The notes beneath the pieces were generated by a model, which saw only the letters and a program-made list of their open reading frames with translations, did not search any database and had not been told where the DNA came from. Shown here piece after piece: positions 18,671 to 26,343 of a stretch of DNA of 64,000 bases (position 1 is the first letter of the stretch; every line of letters begins with the position of its first letter). Source of the stretch: Mycobacterium adipatum (GTDB taxonomy: Bacteria > Actinomycetota > Actinomycetes > Mycobacteriales > Mycobacteriaceae); the NCBI RefSeq assembly GCF_001644575.1, contig NZ_CP015596.1, positions 1,054,001 to 1,118,000 of the forward strand, given 5' to 3'. The position numbers were made by a program, and so were the translations under genes.

Positions 18671-19174
18671 CTACAGGTACTGCCCGGTGCCCGGGTGGCC
18701 GGGTCCGCGCTGCCCCTGCGGCACCATCCCTGGGGGCAGTTGACGCATTTGTTCCAGCTGTGCGCGGGCGGCCATCTGCTGGGCGAACAGGGCGGTCTGG
18801 ATGCCGTGGAAGAGGCCCTCGAGCCAGCCGACCAGCTGGGCCTGCGCGATGCGCAGTTCGCCGTCGCTGGGCACGGCGTCATCGCTGAAGGGCAGGGTCA
18901 GGCGCTCCAGTTCTTCCCGCAGCTCGGGGGCAAGGCCCTCTTCGAGCTCGCGGATGCTGCTGCGGTGAATGGTGGCCAGCTTGCTGCGGCTCGCCTCGTC
19001 CAGCGGCGCCGCGCGCACCTCTTCGAGCAGCTGCTTGATCATCGTGCCGATCCGCATGACCTTGGCCGGCTGTTCGATCAGGTCGGTCAACGCCTTGTCG
19101 TCGTCCGCGTCGGACGGGGCGGCGTCACCGGTGAGGATCTCGACGTTGTCGTCTTCTTCGGGGGTGATCGTCAT
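18671..19174 (-). CDS. bpa: Bacterial proteasome activator Bpa (Rv3780-like)
   Basis: Bpa (PafE) is a ring-forming, ATP-independent activator that opens the 20S proteasome gate and feeds unfolded proteins such as HspR. The 167-residue protein carries the DUF2587 core (EQPAKVMRIGTMIKQLLEEV and AQAQLVGWLEGLFHGIQ) and ends in GQYL, the C-terminal motif that docks into the 20S pockets. An acidic, variable N-terminus precedes residue 30. The gene overlaps the preceding membrane glycosyltransferase gene as ATGA and lies six bases before wzt. Confidence 0.95.
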   Translation of the reverse strand: MTITPEEDDNVEILTGDAAPSDADDDKALTDLIEQPAKVMRIGTMIKQLLEEVRAAPLDEASRSKLATIHRSSIRELEEGLAPELREELERLTLPFSDDAVPSDGELRIAQAQLVGWLEGLFHGIQTALFAQQMAARAQLEQMRQLPPGMVPQGQRGPGHPGTGQYL

Positions 19175-21120
19175 TGCTTTCCTGTCGTCTTGTCTGCTTC
19201 GGGTGGGGCACCGCGCCACTCGTAGATGCGGGACGCACCGTTGTCATAGATCTTCGTCCACGACCGTGAGCTGTCTAGCGACACTAGTCCGTCCGGCATC
19301 ACGAACCCGCGGACCACCGGTGTGCTGGTGATGACATAGCGGATGTTGAGCGCGTGCACCGCCTCGGCGACCCGGGGATCAGTATCGGCGTCATCGGCGT
19401 ACGCCCAGAACACGAAGCGGTGTTCACCGGGGCCCTGCTGCACCGGATAGTCGTAATGCGTCCACAGCGGGTGTAGTCCGGCGACGGCATACATCCAGGC
19501 GGTGCCGTCGGTGTTGGCGTTGCCGATCAGGGTGTCGCGAGCGCCGGGGAGCGCGGCCAGATGCGCGAACGCTTCCTGATCCAACGCGTCGACCATCACG
19601 CTGTCATACTTCTCGCCCAGCAGGAAACGGTGTCTCGGGAAGTACTGCCAGGCCAGTCCCAGCACCGCCGCAACCAGCAGCACCGCGGCCAACACCCGGC
19701 GCGCACGCGTCAGCGCCAGCACCAGCGCGGCCAGCGCGATACCCGCCATCGGCGTGTAGAGCAGCGTCACCACCGCCGACAACCGGCGCGGGTCGCTGTA
19801 GAACAGGTCACTGAATTTGCCGGTGAGAACACCGAGCGGCCCGCCAAACGGTGCATCGGAGTGCACGATCGAGGCGATCAGCAGCGCCCAGACGGCCAGC
19901 GGCCACCAGATGCGGCGGATCAACAGCAGCACCGCGCCGGCGCCGGCCAGCGCGATCAGCATGTTCTGGATCGGGAAATCGTTGAGGTGGCGGGTGTGCT
20001 GGACGACCGCGGCGAACAGCGCCCGGCGGCGGCCCAGCTGGTCGGTGTAGGCGTGCCCGGCGATGATCTCGGCCTGGCCGAGGACAGCGAGGAATTGCGG
20101 AAGCAGCACCAGCACCGCGGGCGCTGCGATACCGAGCAGGGTCGCTAAATCGGACCGGCGCCCGTGCACGGGCCGGCGCAACGCCTCCAGTAGCCACCAC
20201 GCGGCGACGAACAACACCACGACGACACCGCCGGTGAGGTGCACCGAGAACACTCCGACCAACGCGAGCACCGCCACCGGGATCCGGTCGCGGTGGCGTA
20301 CCGCGGAGATGACCAGGACCGCTGTCGGCCCGGCAAGGCCGTAGGCGACCAGATTGGGCATGGCCGCGACGTCGAACTCGACATAGGGCACCGCGGTGAA
20401 CGAGGCCGCCAGCGCGGCGGCGGTGCCGGCGGCGGCCGCGGTCTGCCAGCGGGTGCCGCAGGTGCCGACCATCTGCCGGGTCAGTACCGCGGCGCTGACC
20501 GGGAACAACCAGATCGCGGCGGTCAGAGCGCCGACGGTGTAGGACGTGGTCGCTGCCACACCGGTGAGCTGGCTGTAGACCGCGGCCAGCGCATGGAATG
20601 CCGACGGGTAGTAGAGGGTGGCGTGGGTCTCGACATTGCGCAGTTCGCCCATGTGGGTGGGAGAGGCCTGGCCGGTCTCGAGGATCCAGCGAATGGTGTT
20701 GGCGTGCCAGACGGAGTCCCAGTTGCTCGGGATGGATTGCCAGTCGGCCGGCTCGGACAACGCCGCGCACGCGATGAGCACGGCGCCGATCAGGACACCC
20801 GCGGCAACCGCCAGTACCGGACCGTCGATGCCGGCCCGCCAACCGCGGGGGCGCGGGGCGGGCTCGGTGAAACGGCTCGTGGCGAACACCAGCGCCGCCG
20901 CGGCGGTGATCACGATCGCCAACGCCGCGAGGGCCGTCCAGCCGTTCCACGGGATGCCCACGGCGCCCAACGGCACGATCGCCAACGCCACGACGCCGTA
21001 TGTCAGCGCAGGTCCCACCGCAAAGGCGACCGGCCAGCTCAGGTTCGCGGCACGAGCAACCATGGCTCCGGGGCATACCAACAGCAACAGGGCTATTAGC
21101 ACCCCGAATGACAAGCCCAC
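19171..21120 (-). CDS. Polytopic GT-C-like membrane protein, Rv3779-like
   Basis: The 649-residue protein has about a dozen hydrophobic segments and a C-terminal soluble domain from about residue 500, with conserved blocks GNANTDGTAWMYAVAGLHPLW and RIYEWRG. The M. tuberculosis counterpart has been linked in the literature both to polyprenyl-phosphomannose formation and to attaching the galactosamine of arabinogalactan, so the reaction is left open here. The GTG at 21120 follows a CATACT hexamer by six bases. It leads the operon Rv3779-like, bpa, wzt, glfT1, wzm. Confidence 0.85.
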   Translation of the reverse strand: MGLSFGVLIALLLLVCPGAMVARAANLSWPVAFAVGPALTYGVVALAIVPLGAVGIPWNGWTALAALAIVITAAAALVFATSRFTEPAPRPRGWRAGIDGPVLAVAAGVLIGAVLIACAALSEPADWQSIPSNWDSVWHANTIRWILETGQASPTHMGELRNVETHATLYYPSAFHALAAVYSQLTGVAATTSYTVGALTAAIWLFPVSAAVLTRQMVGTCGTRWQTAAAAGTAAALAASFTAVPYVEFDVAAMPNLVAYGLAGPTAVLVISAVRHRDRIPVAVLALVGVFSVHLTGGVVVVLFVAAWWLLEALRRPVHGRRSDLATLLGIAAPAVLVLLPQFLAVLGQAEIIAGHAYTDQLGRRRALFAAVVQHTRHLNDFPIQNMLIALAGAGAVLLLIRRIWWPLAVWALLIASIVHSDAPFGGPLGVLTGKFSDLFYSDPRRLSAVVTLLYTPMAGIALAALVLALTRARRVLAAVLLVAAVLGLAWQYFPRHRFLLGEKYDSVMVDALDQEAFAHLAALPGARDTLIGNANTDGTAWMYAVAGLHPLWTHYDYPVQQGPGEHRFVFWAYADDADTDPRVAEAVHALNIRYVITSTPVVRGFVMPDGLVSLDSSRSWTKIYDNGASRIYEWRGAPPEADKTTGKQ

Positions 21121-21219
21121 TGCATTAGTATGGCTGCCGATGTGATCGCGGCCCTTACCGTGCGGTGCGGCCGGATCCTTTACCCAATGCGTGTTCGTCT
21201 GTGTGTTTCACGGACGTTC

Positions 21220-21225
21220 TAAGGT
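21220..21225 (+). promoter_or_regulatory. Putative -10 element (TAAGGT) of the Rv3778c-like gene
   Basis: TAAGGT ends 7 nt before the ATG at 21233, the spacing expected for a leaderless transcript. The divergent Rv3779-like start lies about 100 bases away. Confidence 0.5.
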
Positions 21226-21232
21226 GGCTGAC

Positions 21233-22429
21233 ATGGCGTACGACGTTGCCCGGGTGCGGGGGTTGCACCCGTCGCTGGGCGACGGCTGGGTGCACCTCGA
21301 CGCGCAGAACGGGATGCTGCTGCCGGACTCGGTGGCCACCACGGTCTCGACCGCGTTCCGCGGCTCCAAGCCGATCGCCACGGGGCCGCATCCGTCGGCT
21401 CGGCGCAGCGCGACGGTGCTGGCCGCCGCGCGGCAGGCGATCGCCGATTTCGTCGGTGCTCGCCCCGAGGGCGTGGTGCTCGGCGCCGACCGGGCGGCGC
21501 TGCTGACATCGCTGGCCGACGCCGCGTCGGTGCGGGTGGGCCTCGGCTACGAGATCGTGCTCTCCCGACTCGACGACGAGGCGAACATCGCGCCCTGGTT
21601 GCGGGCCGCGAACCGCTACGGCGCCAAGGTGAAATGGGCCGAGGTCGACATCGAGTCCGGCGAGCTGCCGCCCTGGCAGTGGGAGGGCCTGATCACGGCG
21701 CCCACCCGGCTGGTGGCGATCACGTCGGCGTCGGCGACGCTAGGCACCGTCACGGATCTGACCCCGGTGACCAAGCTGGTGCACGAGAACAGCGGCCTGG
21801 TGATCGTGGATCACTCCGCCGCCGCGCCCTACCGGATGATCGATATCGACGACATCGACGCCGATGTGGTGGCGTTGAACGCCGTGGCCTGGGGCGGGCC
21901 GCCGATCGGGGCCCTGGTGTTCCGTGACCCCGCGGTGATCGAGCAGTTCAGTTCGGTGTCACTGAACCCGTACGCCACCGGCCCGGCACGGCTGGAAACC
22001 GGTATCCACCAATACGGTCTGCTCGGCGGTGTGGTGGCCAGCATCGAATACCTCGCCAATCTGGACGAGGCGGCGTCCGGGTCCCGCCGGGAGCGGCTGG
22101 CGGTCTCCATGGAATCGGCTGCGCTGTACCTGGATCGGCTGTTCAGCTACCTGGTGTCGTCGCTGCGGTCGCTGCCGCTGGTGCTGGTGCTGGGCAACCC
22201 GGGCGAACGCATCCCGGTCCTGAGCCTGGCCGTCGAGGGTGTGCCCGCCGAGCGGGTCATCCAGCGACTGGCCGACAACGGGATCCTGGTGGGTCGCAGC
22301 GAACATTCCCGTGTGTTGGATGCGCTGGGCGTCAACGACATCGGAGGTGCGGTGACGATCGGCCTTTCGCATTACAGCACCGCCGCCGAGGTGGACCAGC
22401 TGGTCCGGGTGCTCGCTTCGCTGGGCTGA
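21233..22429 (+). CDS. Aminotransferase class V/cysteine-desulfurase-fold protein lacking the PLP lysine (Rv3778c-like)
   Basis: The 398-residue protein has the fold-type I class V pattern: [10 protein letters not shown] near residue 81 and the PLP-ring aspartate in [11 protein letters not shown] near 191-201. Where desulfurases carry SGHK before GPTGIG, this protein reads [12 protein letters not shown] (residues 216-227), with no lysine to form the Schiff base. I recall the same feature in the M. tuberculosis protein, so it is not a local mutation. It is probably a non-catalytic or PLP-independent homologue; the role is unknown. Its stop lies directly against the stop of the convergent oxidoreductase. 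Confidence 0.8.
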   Translation: MAYDVARVRGLHPSLGDGWVHLDAQNGMLLPDSVATTVSTAFRGSKPIATGPHPSARRSATVLAAARQAIADFVGARPEGVVLGADRAALLTSLADAASVRVGLGYEIVLSRLDDEANIAPWLRAANRYGAKVKWAEVDIESGELPPWQWEGLITAPTRLVAITSASATLGTVTDLTPVTKLVHENSGLVIVDHSAAAPYRMIDIDDIDADVVALNAVAWGGPPIGALVFRDPAVIEQFSSVSLNPYATGPARLETGIHQYGLLGGVVASIEYLANLDEAASGSRRERLAVSMESAALYLDRLFSYLVSSLRSLPLVLVLGNPGERIPVLSLAVEGVPAERVIQRLADNGILVGRSEHSRVLDALGVNDIGGAVTIGLSHYSTAAEVDQLVRVLASLG

Positions 22430-23401
22430 TCAGCCGACCCGCAGCAGCACCTTGCCGGTGACCTCGCCGGCCTTCAGCAGCCGGTGCGCTTCGGCGGCCT
22501 CTTGGACGGGCAGTTCCGCCCCGACGATGGGTAGCACCGTGCCCGCCGCGACGAGTGGCCACACATTGGTGGTGACCTGCTCGACGATCGCGCCCTTGCC
22601 GTCCGGACCGTCGACCGGTCGTGACCGCAGCGCCGTGGCGATGACCCCGGCGCGTTTGCCGAGCAACGTGGCAATGTTGAGTTCGGCCTTGATGCCGCCC
22701 TGCATCCCGATGATCACCAGGCGCCCGCCGTCGGCCAGTGCCTCGATGTTCCGGTCGAGGTACTTGGCCCCGATGATGTCGAAGATGACGTCGGCGCCGC
22801 CGGCCTCGCGGATCCGCTCGGCGAAGTCCTCTGCGCGATAGTTGATCAGGATCTCCGCACCCAGTTCGGAGCACGTCGCCAGCTTCGCGGCCGACCCCGC
22901 GGTCACCGCGACCCGGGTGCCGAGCGCGCGGGCCAGCTGGATGGCGTGGGTGCCGATTCCGCTGGCACCGCCGTGGATCAGCAGCAGCCCGCCCGGCCGC
23001 AGCCGCGCGGTCATCATCAGGTTGGACCACACCGTGCACGCCACTTCGGGCAGCGCCGCCGCCGCCACCAGGTCGACGCCGGCGGGCACCGGCAGCAACT
23101 GCGCCGCGGGCACCGCAACGTACTCGGCGTAGCCGCCGCCGGCCAGCAAAGCGCACACCGATTGACCGACCGACCAGCCGGTGACGCCGGGGCCGATCTC
23201 GGCGATGGTCCCGGAGACCTCCAGCCCGAGGATGTCGCTGGCCCCGGGCGGCGGCGGGTAGCTACCTCCGGCCTGTAGCAGATCCGCGCGATTGACTCCC
23301 GCCGCGGCCACCTTGATCACGACTTCACCCGCGTGAGCTGCGACGTCAGGAACTTCTTGCCATGTCATACGTTCGGTTGAAACCGCAATGATGGCTCGCA
23401 T
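22430..23401 (-). CDS. NAD(P)H:quinone oxidoreductase, zinc-free MDR family (Rv3777-like)
   Basis: The 323-residue protein is a medium-chain reductase of the quinone oxidoreductase (PIG3-like) type: GroES-like N-terminal half with GVNRADLLQAGGSYPPPPG, and a Rossmann half with a GGASGIGTHAIQLA nucleotide-binding loop. The zinc ligands of alcohol dehydrogenases are absent. The ATG at 23401 lies seven bases after a TAGCGT hexamer. It is divergent from a MarR gene only 41 bases away, which may regulate it in response to quinones or similar compounds. Confidence 0.88.
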   Translation of the reverse strand: MRAIIAVSTERMTWQEVPDVAAHAGEVVIKVAAAGVNRADLLQAGGSYPPPPGASDILGLEVSGTIAEIGPGVTGWSVGQSVCALLAGGGYAEYVAVPAAQLLPVPAGVDLVAAAALPEVACTVWSNLMMTARLRPGGLLLIHGGASGIGTHAIQLARALGTRVAVTAGSAAKLATCSELGAEILINYRAEDFAERIREAGGADVIFDIIGAKYLDRNIEALADGGRLVIIGMQGGIKAELNIATLLGKRAGVIATALRSRPVDGPDGKGAIVEQVTTNVWPLVAAGTVLPIVGAELPVQEAAEAHRLLKAGEVTGKVLLRVG

Positions 23402-23408
23402 TGGGCCT

Positions 23409-23414
23409 ACGCTA
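23409..23414 (-). promoter_or_regulatory. Putative -10 element (TAGCGT) of the quinone oxidoreductase gene
   Basis: On the minus strand TAGCGT ends 7 nt before the ATG at 23401, fitting a leaderless start. The MarR -10 element lies 16 bases away on the other strand, so a regulator bound here could block both promoters. Confidence 0.5.
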
Positions 23415-23430
23415 CTACTCGCTTCAGCCG

Positions 23431-23436
23431 TACGAT
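23431..23436 (+). promoter_or_regulatory. Putative -10 element (TACGAT) of the MarR gene
   Basis: TACGAT ends 6 nt before the ATG at 23443. This supports that start over the alternative ATG at 23479. Confidence 0.5.
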
Positions 23437-23442
23437 TGCGCG

Positions 23443-23955
23443 ATGGAAGCGATTATTGGGGGGCGTACGGCAAGCACCATGCCGGGGCTGGATATCGCTG
23501 AGCAGAAATCTTGGCAAAACTTTCTGGACTCGGCGTTGCGCATTTATGCCACATTGAACAGGTCGCTGGCCGACGCCCACGGGCTGGCGCTGAACGACGT
23601 CCGATTGCTAGACATCCTGGACAGTTCCGACAGTGGGTCGGCGCGGATGGGCGACCTCGCCGAAGGCCTGATGTCCTTGCCCAGCCGGGTGACCCGTCAG
23701 ATCCATCGGCTGGAGAAGCTGAATCTGGTGACCCGGGTCGCCAGCCCGGATGACCGCCGCGGCGTGCTGGCCACGATCACCGATGACGGTCGCGCCGTGC
23801 TGGCCGAGGCGATGCAGACCTACAGCGCCGGTGTGCGTAACCACTACCTGGGCCGGCTGTCCCGATCGCAGATCACCGCGACGGGGGAGAACTGCCGCCG
23901 GATCAGTGCCGGATTGCAGGCCGACGGGCGGCCCGCGAAACTCGGCCGGGTGTAG
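23443..23955 (+). CDS. MarR-family transcriptional regulator
   Basis: The 170-residue protein has the MarR winged-helix core: a recognition region LAEGLMSLPSRVTRQIHRLEKL and the wing VASPDDRRGVLATITDDG. It probably represses itself and the divergent quinone oxidoreductase gene. I see no obvious palindrome in the 41-base intergenic region. The start at 23443 is favoured by the hexamer six bases upstream; ATG 23479 would give a 158-residue protein. The gene ends 19 bases before a tRNA-Ser. Confidence 0.85.
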   Translation: MEAIIGGRTASTMPGLDIAEQKSWQNFLDSALRIYATLNRSLADAHGLALNDVRLLDILDSSDSGSARMGDLAEGLMSLPSRVTRQIHRLEKLNLVTRVASPDDRRGVLATITDDGRAVLAEAMQTYSAGVRNHYLGRLSRSQITATGENCRRISAGLQADGRPAKLGRV

Positions 23956-23974
23956 ACCGCTTAGGCTTGTCCGC

Positions 23975-24061
23975 GGTGGCGTGGCAGAGCGGCCTAATGC
24001 ACTCGCCTTGAAAGCGAGAGACGGCTAACACCGTCCGGGGGTTCAAATCCCTCCGCCACCG
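23975..24061 (+). tRNA. tRNA-Ser (anticodon TGA)
   Basis: The acceptor stem GGTGGCG pairs with CGCCACC (24054-24060), with G as discriminator. The anticodon stem CTCGC/GCGAG carries the loop CTTGAAA, giving anticodon TGA, which reads UCA. A long variable arm is present, as in all serine tRNAs, and GGTTCAAATCC forms the T loop. CCA is encoded at 24062-24064. Confidence 0.95.
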
Positions 24062-24110
24062 CCAACGTTCGTCGCCGGTGCGCGGTCGCCACGGTTAGGG
24101 GCCGGTGAAC

Positions 24111-24509
24111 TCAGGTGCCCTCGCCGGTGGGGGCATCGGCGTCTGTCAACCGACTGTGGAGTTCGGCGTTGATCGCCTGAGCTTCGGCGAGTTGGTCTTC
24201 GAGAATGATGATTCGGCACGCTGCGTCCAGGGTAGTGCCCTGGTCGACCAGCTCACGGGCCCGCGCGGCGATGCGGAGTTGATAGCGGGAGTACCTGCGG
24301 TGTCCGCCTTCGGATCGCTGCGGGGTCAGTAACTTTGCCTCGTCGAGGCTGCGCAGGAACCCCGGCGTGGTTCCCAGCATCTGCGCGGCGCTACCCATGC
24401 TGTAAGCGGGGTAGTCCTCGTCATCGAACCTGTCGCCGGAGGTCGTGCCGGGGGTGTTCTTCGGGGCTACCACAGCGCCTTCCAGGGCCTTACCGGAGGA
24501 ACCATTCAA
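24111..24509 (-). CDS. MerR-type transcriptional regulator
   Basis: The 132-residue frame has a MerR helix-turn-helix (YSMGSAAQMLGTTPGFLRSL, then TPQRSEGGHRRYSRYQL) followed by a coiled-coil helix (ILEDQLAEAQAINAELHSRL), and no C-terminal ligand domain. The inducer is unknown. The start is uncertain: TTG at 24509 overlaps the stop of an upstream leader frame as TTGA, while GTG at 24473 has GGAAGG four bases upstream. A structured leader of about 325 bases ending in a terminator-like hairpin precedes it, so expression may be controlled by attenuation. Confidence 0.78.
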   Translation of the reverse strand: MNGSSGKALEGAVVAPKNTPGTTSGDRFDDEDYPAYSMGSAAQMLGTTPGFLRSLDEAKLLTPQRSEGGHRRYSRYQLRIAARARELVDQGTTLDAACRIIILEDQLAEAQAINAELHSRLTDADAPTGEGT

Positions 24510-24537
24510 CGCCTGGAATTTACCGCAGGAAAGAGAA

Positions 24538-24579
24538 GGGCCGGCAACCCGGCCGTGTGACGCGCCGGGCCGCCGGCCC
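24538..24579 (-). terminator. GC-rich nested hairpin with pyrimidine tail before the MerR gene
   Basis: On the minus strand GGGCCGGC (24579-24572) pairs with GCCGGCCC (24545-24538), and inside it CCCGGC pairs with GCCGGG around a 10-base loop. TTCTCTTTCC follows directly. This resembles an intrinsic terminator placed 28 bases before the TTG at 24509, as in attenuators. Confidence 0.55.
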
Positions 24580-24836
24580 TGAGGAGATGGTTACCATCTG
24601 TCGACACTGCTTCGTAGCTGCGGTATCGGCCCGATGCGACTTCTACGGGCGATCCGACGGTAGCTCCTCCTTTCTTGCCGCCGAGTGAATCGATCCCCTC
24701 GGCACTTCCTCTTTCACACTGCAGTGGCCCGGACCGGTGTGGAGTGACCGGTGGATACTGCTGGGCCACTGTCGATCTCCTGCTTCGCGGGTAGTTCGTC
24801 ATCTCCCGCGCCGATCGCCTCTTTGTTGTTGACTCC
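24538..24836 (-). ncRNA. Structured leader RNA of the MerR gene (candidate attenuator or riboswitch)
   Basis: Four further inverted repeats precede the terminal hairpin on the minus strand: CGCGGG/CCCGCG (24786-24810), CAGTGGCCC/GGGCCACTG (24722-24771) with two internal ACCGGT blocks, GCCGAG/CTCGGC (24680-24703), and the 15-base palindrome AGATGGT-T-ACCATCT (24585-24599). An unpaired AAAGGAGG near 24670 has no start codon at a usable distance. A 98-codon frame (ATG at 24802) runs through the region but its third-position GC looks lower than in neighbouring genes, so I regard it as leader. It does not match any riboswitch consensus I know. Confidence 0.45.
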
Positions 24837-24839
24837 CTC

Positions 24840-24867
24840 AATGTAACGTGGGTGCGTGCGAATGTCT
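24840..24867 (-). promoter_or_regulatory. Putative promoter of the MerR leader
   Basis: On the minus strand TAGACA (24867-24862) and TACATT (24845-24840) are separated by 16 bases, a reasonable sigma-A type promoter. Transcription would start near 24833 and give a leader of about 325 bases before the MerR gene. Confidence 0.4.
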
Positions 24868-25089
24868 ACCTTTGCCACCATAGATTTTGATGTGCAGTGG
24901 ATGTAGAAATTCTGTGCACCGGCCGGTTCGTCTCGTCGATTTCCACGGTGTGTGCCGGACCATATTGACGTGACCGCAGCTCACATGTAATGGTCCTAGG
25001 TAACGATCTTGATATGTGCTCGGCAACTACGGCTGGACCCCACCTCGGTGCAAGGTCCGCAGTTCAAGTCGCTTCGGTGGGACGGTGGG

Positions 25090-25272
25090 ATGTCATCAGC
25101 AATAACAGATGAATTGCTGTTGGCGATGGCAGCAATGTCGGCCGCGGCGGTCCTGCTCAGCGGTGCGCTGCCGCAGCATCGGCGCGGCGACCGCGGGGAT
25201 TCTCCGGCCCGTGGGGCGTGCGAATGTACCCGCGGGGACTGTGCGAACTGCCCGGCACGATGGTCGCTGTGA
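25090..25272 (+). CDS. Possible small cysteine-motif protein
   Basis: This 60-codon frame encodes an N-terminal hydrophobic stretch (ELLLAMAAMSAAAVLLSGAL) that could span a membrane, then a basic tail with CECTRGDCANC, a C-x-C-x4-C-x2-C arrangement that could bind a metal. The ribosome-binding site is weak and I recognise no family. The remainder of the 24510-25308 gap outside the MerR leader is relatively AT-rich and shows nothing else I can name. Confidence 0.3.
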   Translation: MSSAITDELLLAMAAMSAAAVLLSGALPQHRRGDRGDSPARGACECTRGDCANCPARWSL

Positions 25273-25295
25273 ACCGCACCGGGACGGTCGCTGGA

Positions 25296-25301
25296 TAGGC
25301 T
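25296..25301 (+). promoter_or_regulatory. Putative -10 element (TAGGCT) of the amide hydrolase gene
   Basis: TAGGCT ends 7 nt before the ATG at 25309, consistent with leaderless transcription of the next gene. Confidence 0.5.
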
Positions 25302-25308
25302 GTCTGCC

Positions 25309-26328
25309 ATGTGCACCCGTGTGATCTGGCCGGAGGCCGGCGGCGCTGTTCTGGTGGGCCGCAACATGGATTTCCACAAGGATCTGATGACCAACCTGTG
25401 GAAACAGCCCCGCGGTATCACCAGAGACGACGGCGTCACCGGCAAGCTGCGCTGGACGTCGAAGTACGGCAGCGTGATCGCCACCGCCTTCGACATCATC
25501 TCCGTCGACGGCCTCAACGAAGCCGGGCTGGCCGGGCATGTGTTGTGGCTCGCCGAATCCACCTACGGCACCCCGGACGCCAACCGGACCCAATTGAGTC
25601 AGGCCGTCTGGCTGCAGTACTTCCTGGACAACTTCGTCACGGTGGCCGATGCCGTGGCGTGGATCGCCGAGACCGATGTGCAGGTCGTGCAGATGGACGA
25701 TCCCACCGGGGGTGGCCCACCGGCCATCCACCTGGCACTCGACGATGCGTCCGGGGACTCGGCGATCATCGAGTACGTCGACGGCACGGCGAAGGTGTAC
25801 CACGACCGGTCCTACCGGGTCATGACCAACTCCCCGACCTTCGACCAACAGCTGGAACTGGTGAAAACGTTCACCGGGCTCGGCGGCTCGCAACCGCTGC
25901 CCGGTTCGACGCTGGCCGCCGACCGGTTCGCTCGGGCCAGCTACTACGTTTCCCGACTACCCGAGCCCGCAAGCCAGGTCGAGGCCATCGCATCGATGTT
26001 CTCGGTGATCCGCAATGCGGCACAGCCGTTCCGCATCCCCGACCCCGGGAAACCCGATGCCTCCCAGACGATCTGGCAGGTGGTGCTGGATCTGACGAAC
26101 AAGCGCTACGTCTATGAGTCCACCACCAGGCCCAACATCGTGTGGGTGGATCTGGCCGATCTTGACTTCGCCGAGGGCAGCCCACAGCTCAAGTTGGACC
26201 TATTGAGTCAGCTTGCCGTGCACGGCGGGATCGCGGGCAACGTGTCGGGCCAGTTCGAGGACAAGGGGCCGATGACATTCCTGTCGCTGGAGTTGTTGCA
26301 GCAACTGAAAGCGCAAGCACCCGAATAG
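25309..26328 (+). CDS. Choloylglycine hydrolase-family (linear amide C-N hydrolase) Ntn enzyme
   Basis: The 339-residue protein starts Met-Cys-Thr-Arg, so Cys2 becomes the N-terminal nucleophile after Met removal, as in bile salt hydrolases and penicillin V acylases. The RNMDF block places the conserved arginine and aspartate near residues 18-21, and MTNSPTFD provides the conserved asparagine. There is no signal peptide, so it is cytoplasmic. Related actinobacterial enzymes cleave bile salts, penicillin V or acyl-homoserine lactones; which applies here cannot be told from sequence. Confidence 0.88.
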   Translation: MCTRVIWPEAGGAVLVGRNMDFHKDLMTNLWKQPRGITRDDGVTGKLRWTSKYGSVIATAFDIISVDGLNEAGLAGHVLWLAESTYGTPDANRTQLSQAVWLQYFLDNFVTVADAVAWIAETDVQVVQMDDPTGGGPPAIHLALDDASGDSAIIEYVDGTAKVYHDRSYRVMTNSPTFDQQLELVKTFTGLGGSQPLPGSTLAADRFARASYYVSRLPEPASQVEAIASMFSVIRNAAQPFRIPDPGKPDASQTIWQVVLDLTNKRYVYESTTRPNIVWVDLADLDFAEGSPQLKLDLLSQLAVHGGIAGNVSGQFEDKGPMTFLSLELLQQLKAQAPE

Positions 26329-26343
26329 AACTCGGCGGAGCAA

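Noticed and set aside
24661..24780. Cobalamin riboswitch suggested by GCCACTG in the MerR leader
   Set aside because: The B12-box sequence around CAGGAGACCTGCC and the other conserved blocks are absent; GCCACTG here is part of a simple hairpin stem.
24506..24802. 98-codon frame on the minus strand upstream of the MerR gene
   Set aside because: Third-position GC looks lower than in neighbouring genes, there is no recognisable domain, and the region is full of inverted repeats. I treat it as leader RNA, although the TTGA overlap with the MerR start keeps a coupling role possible.
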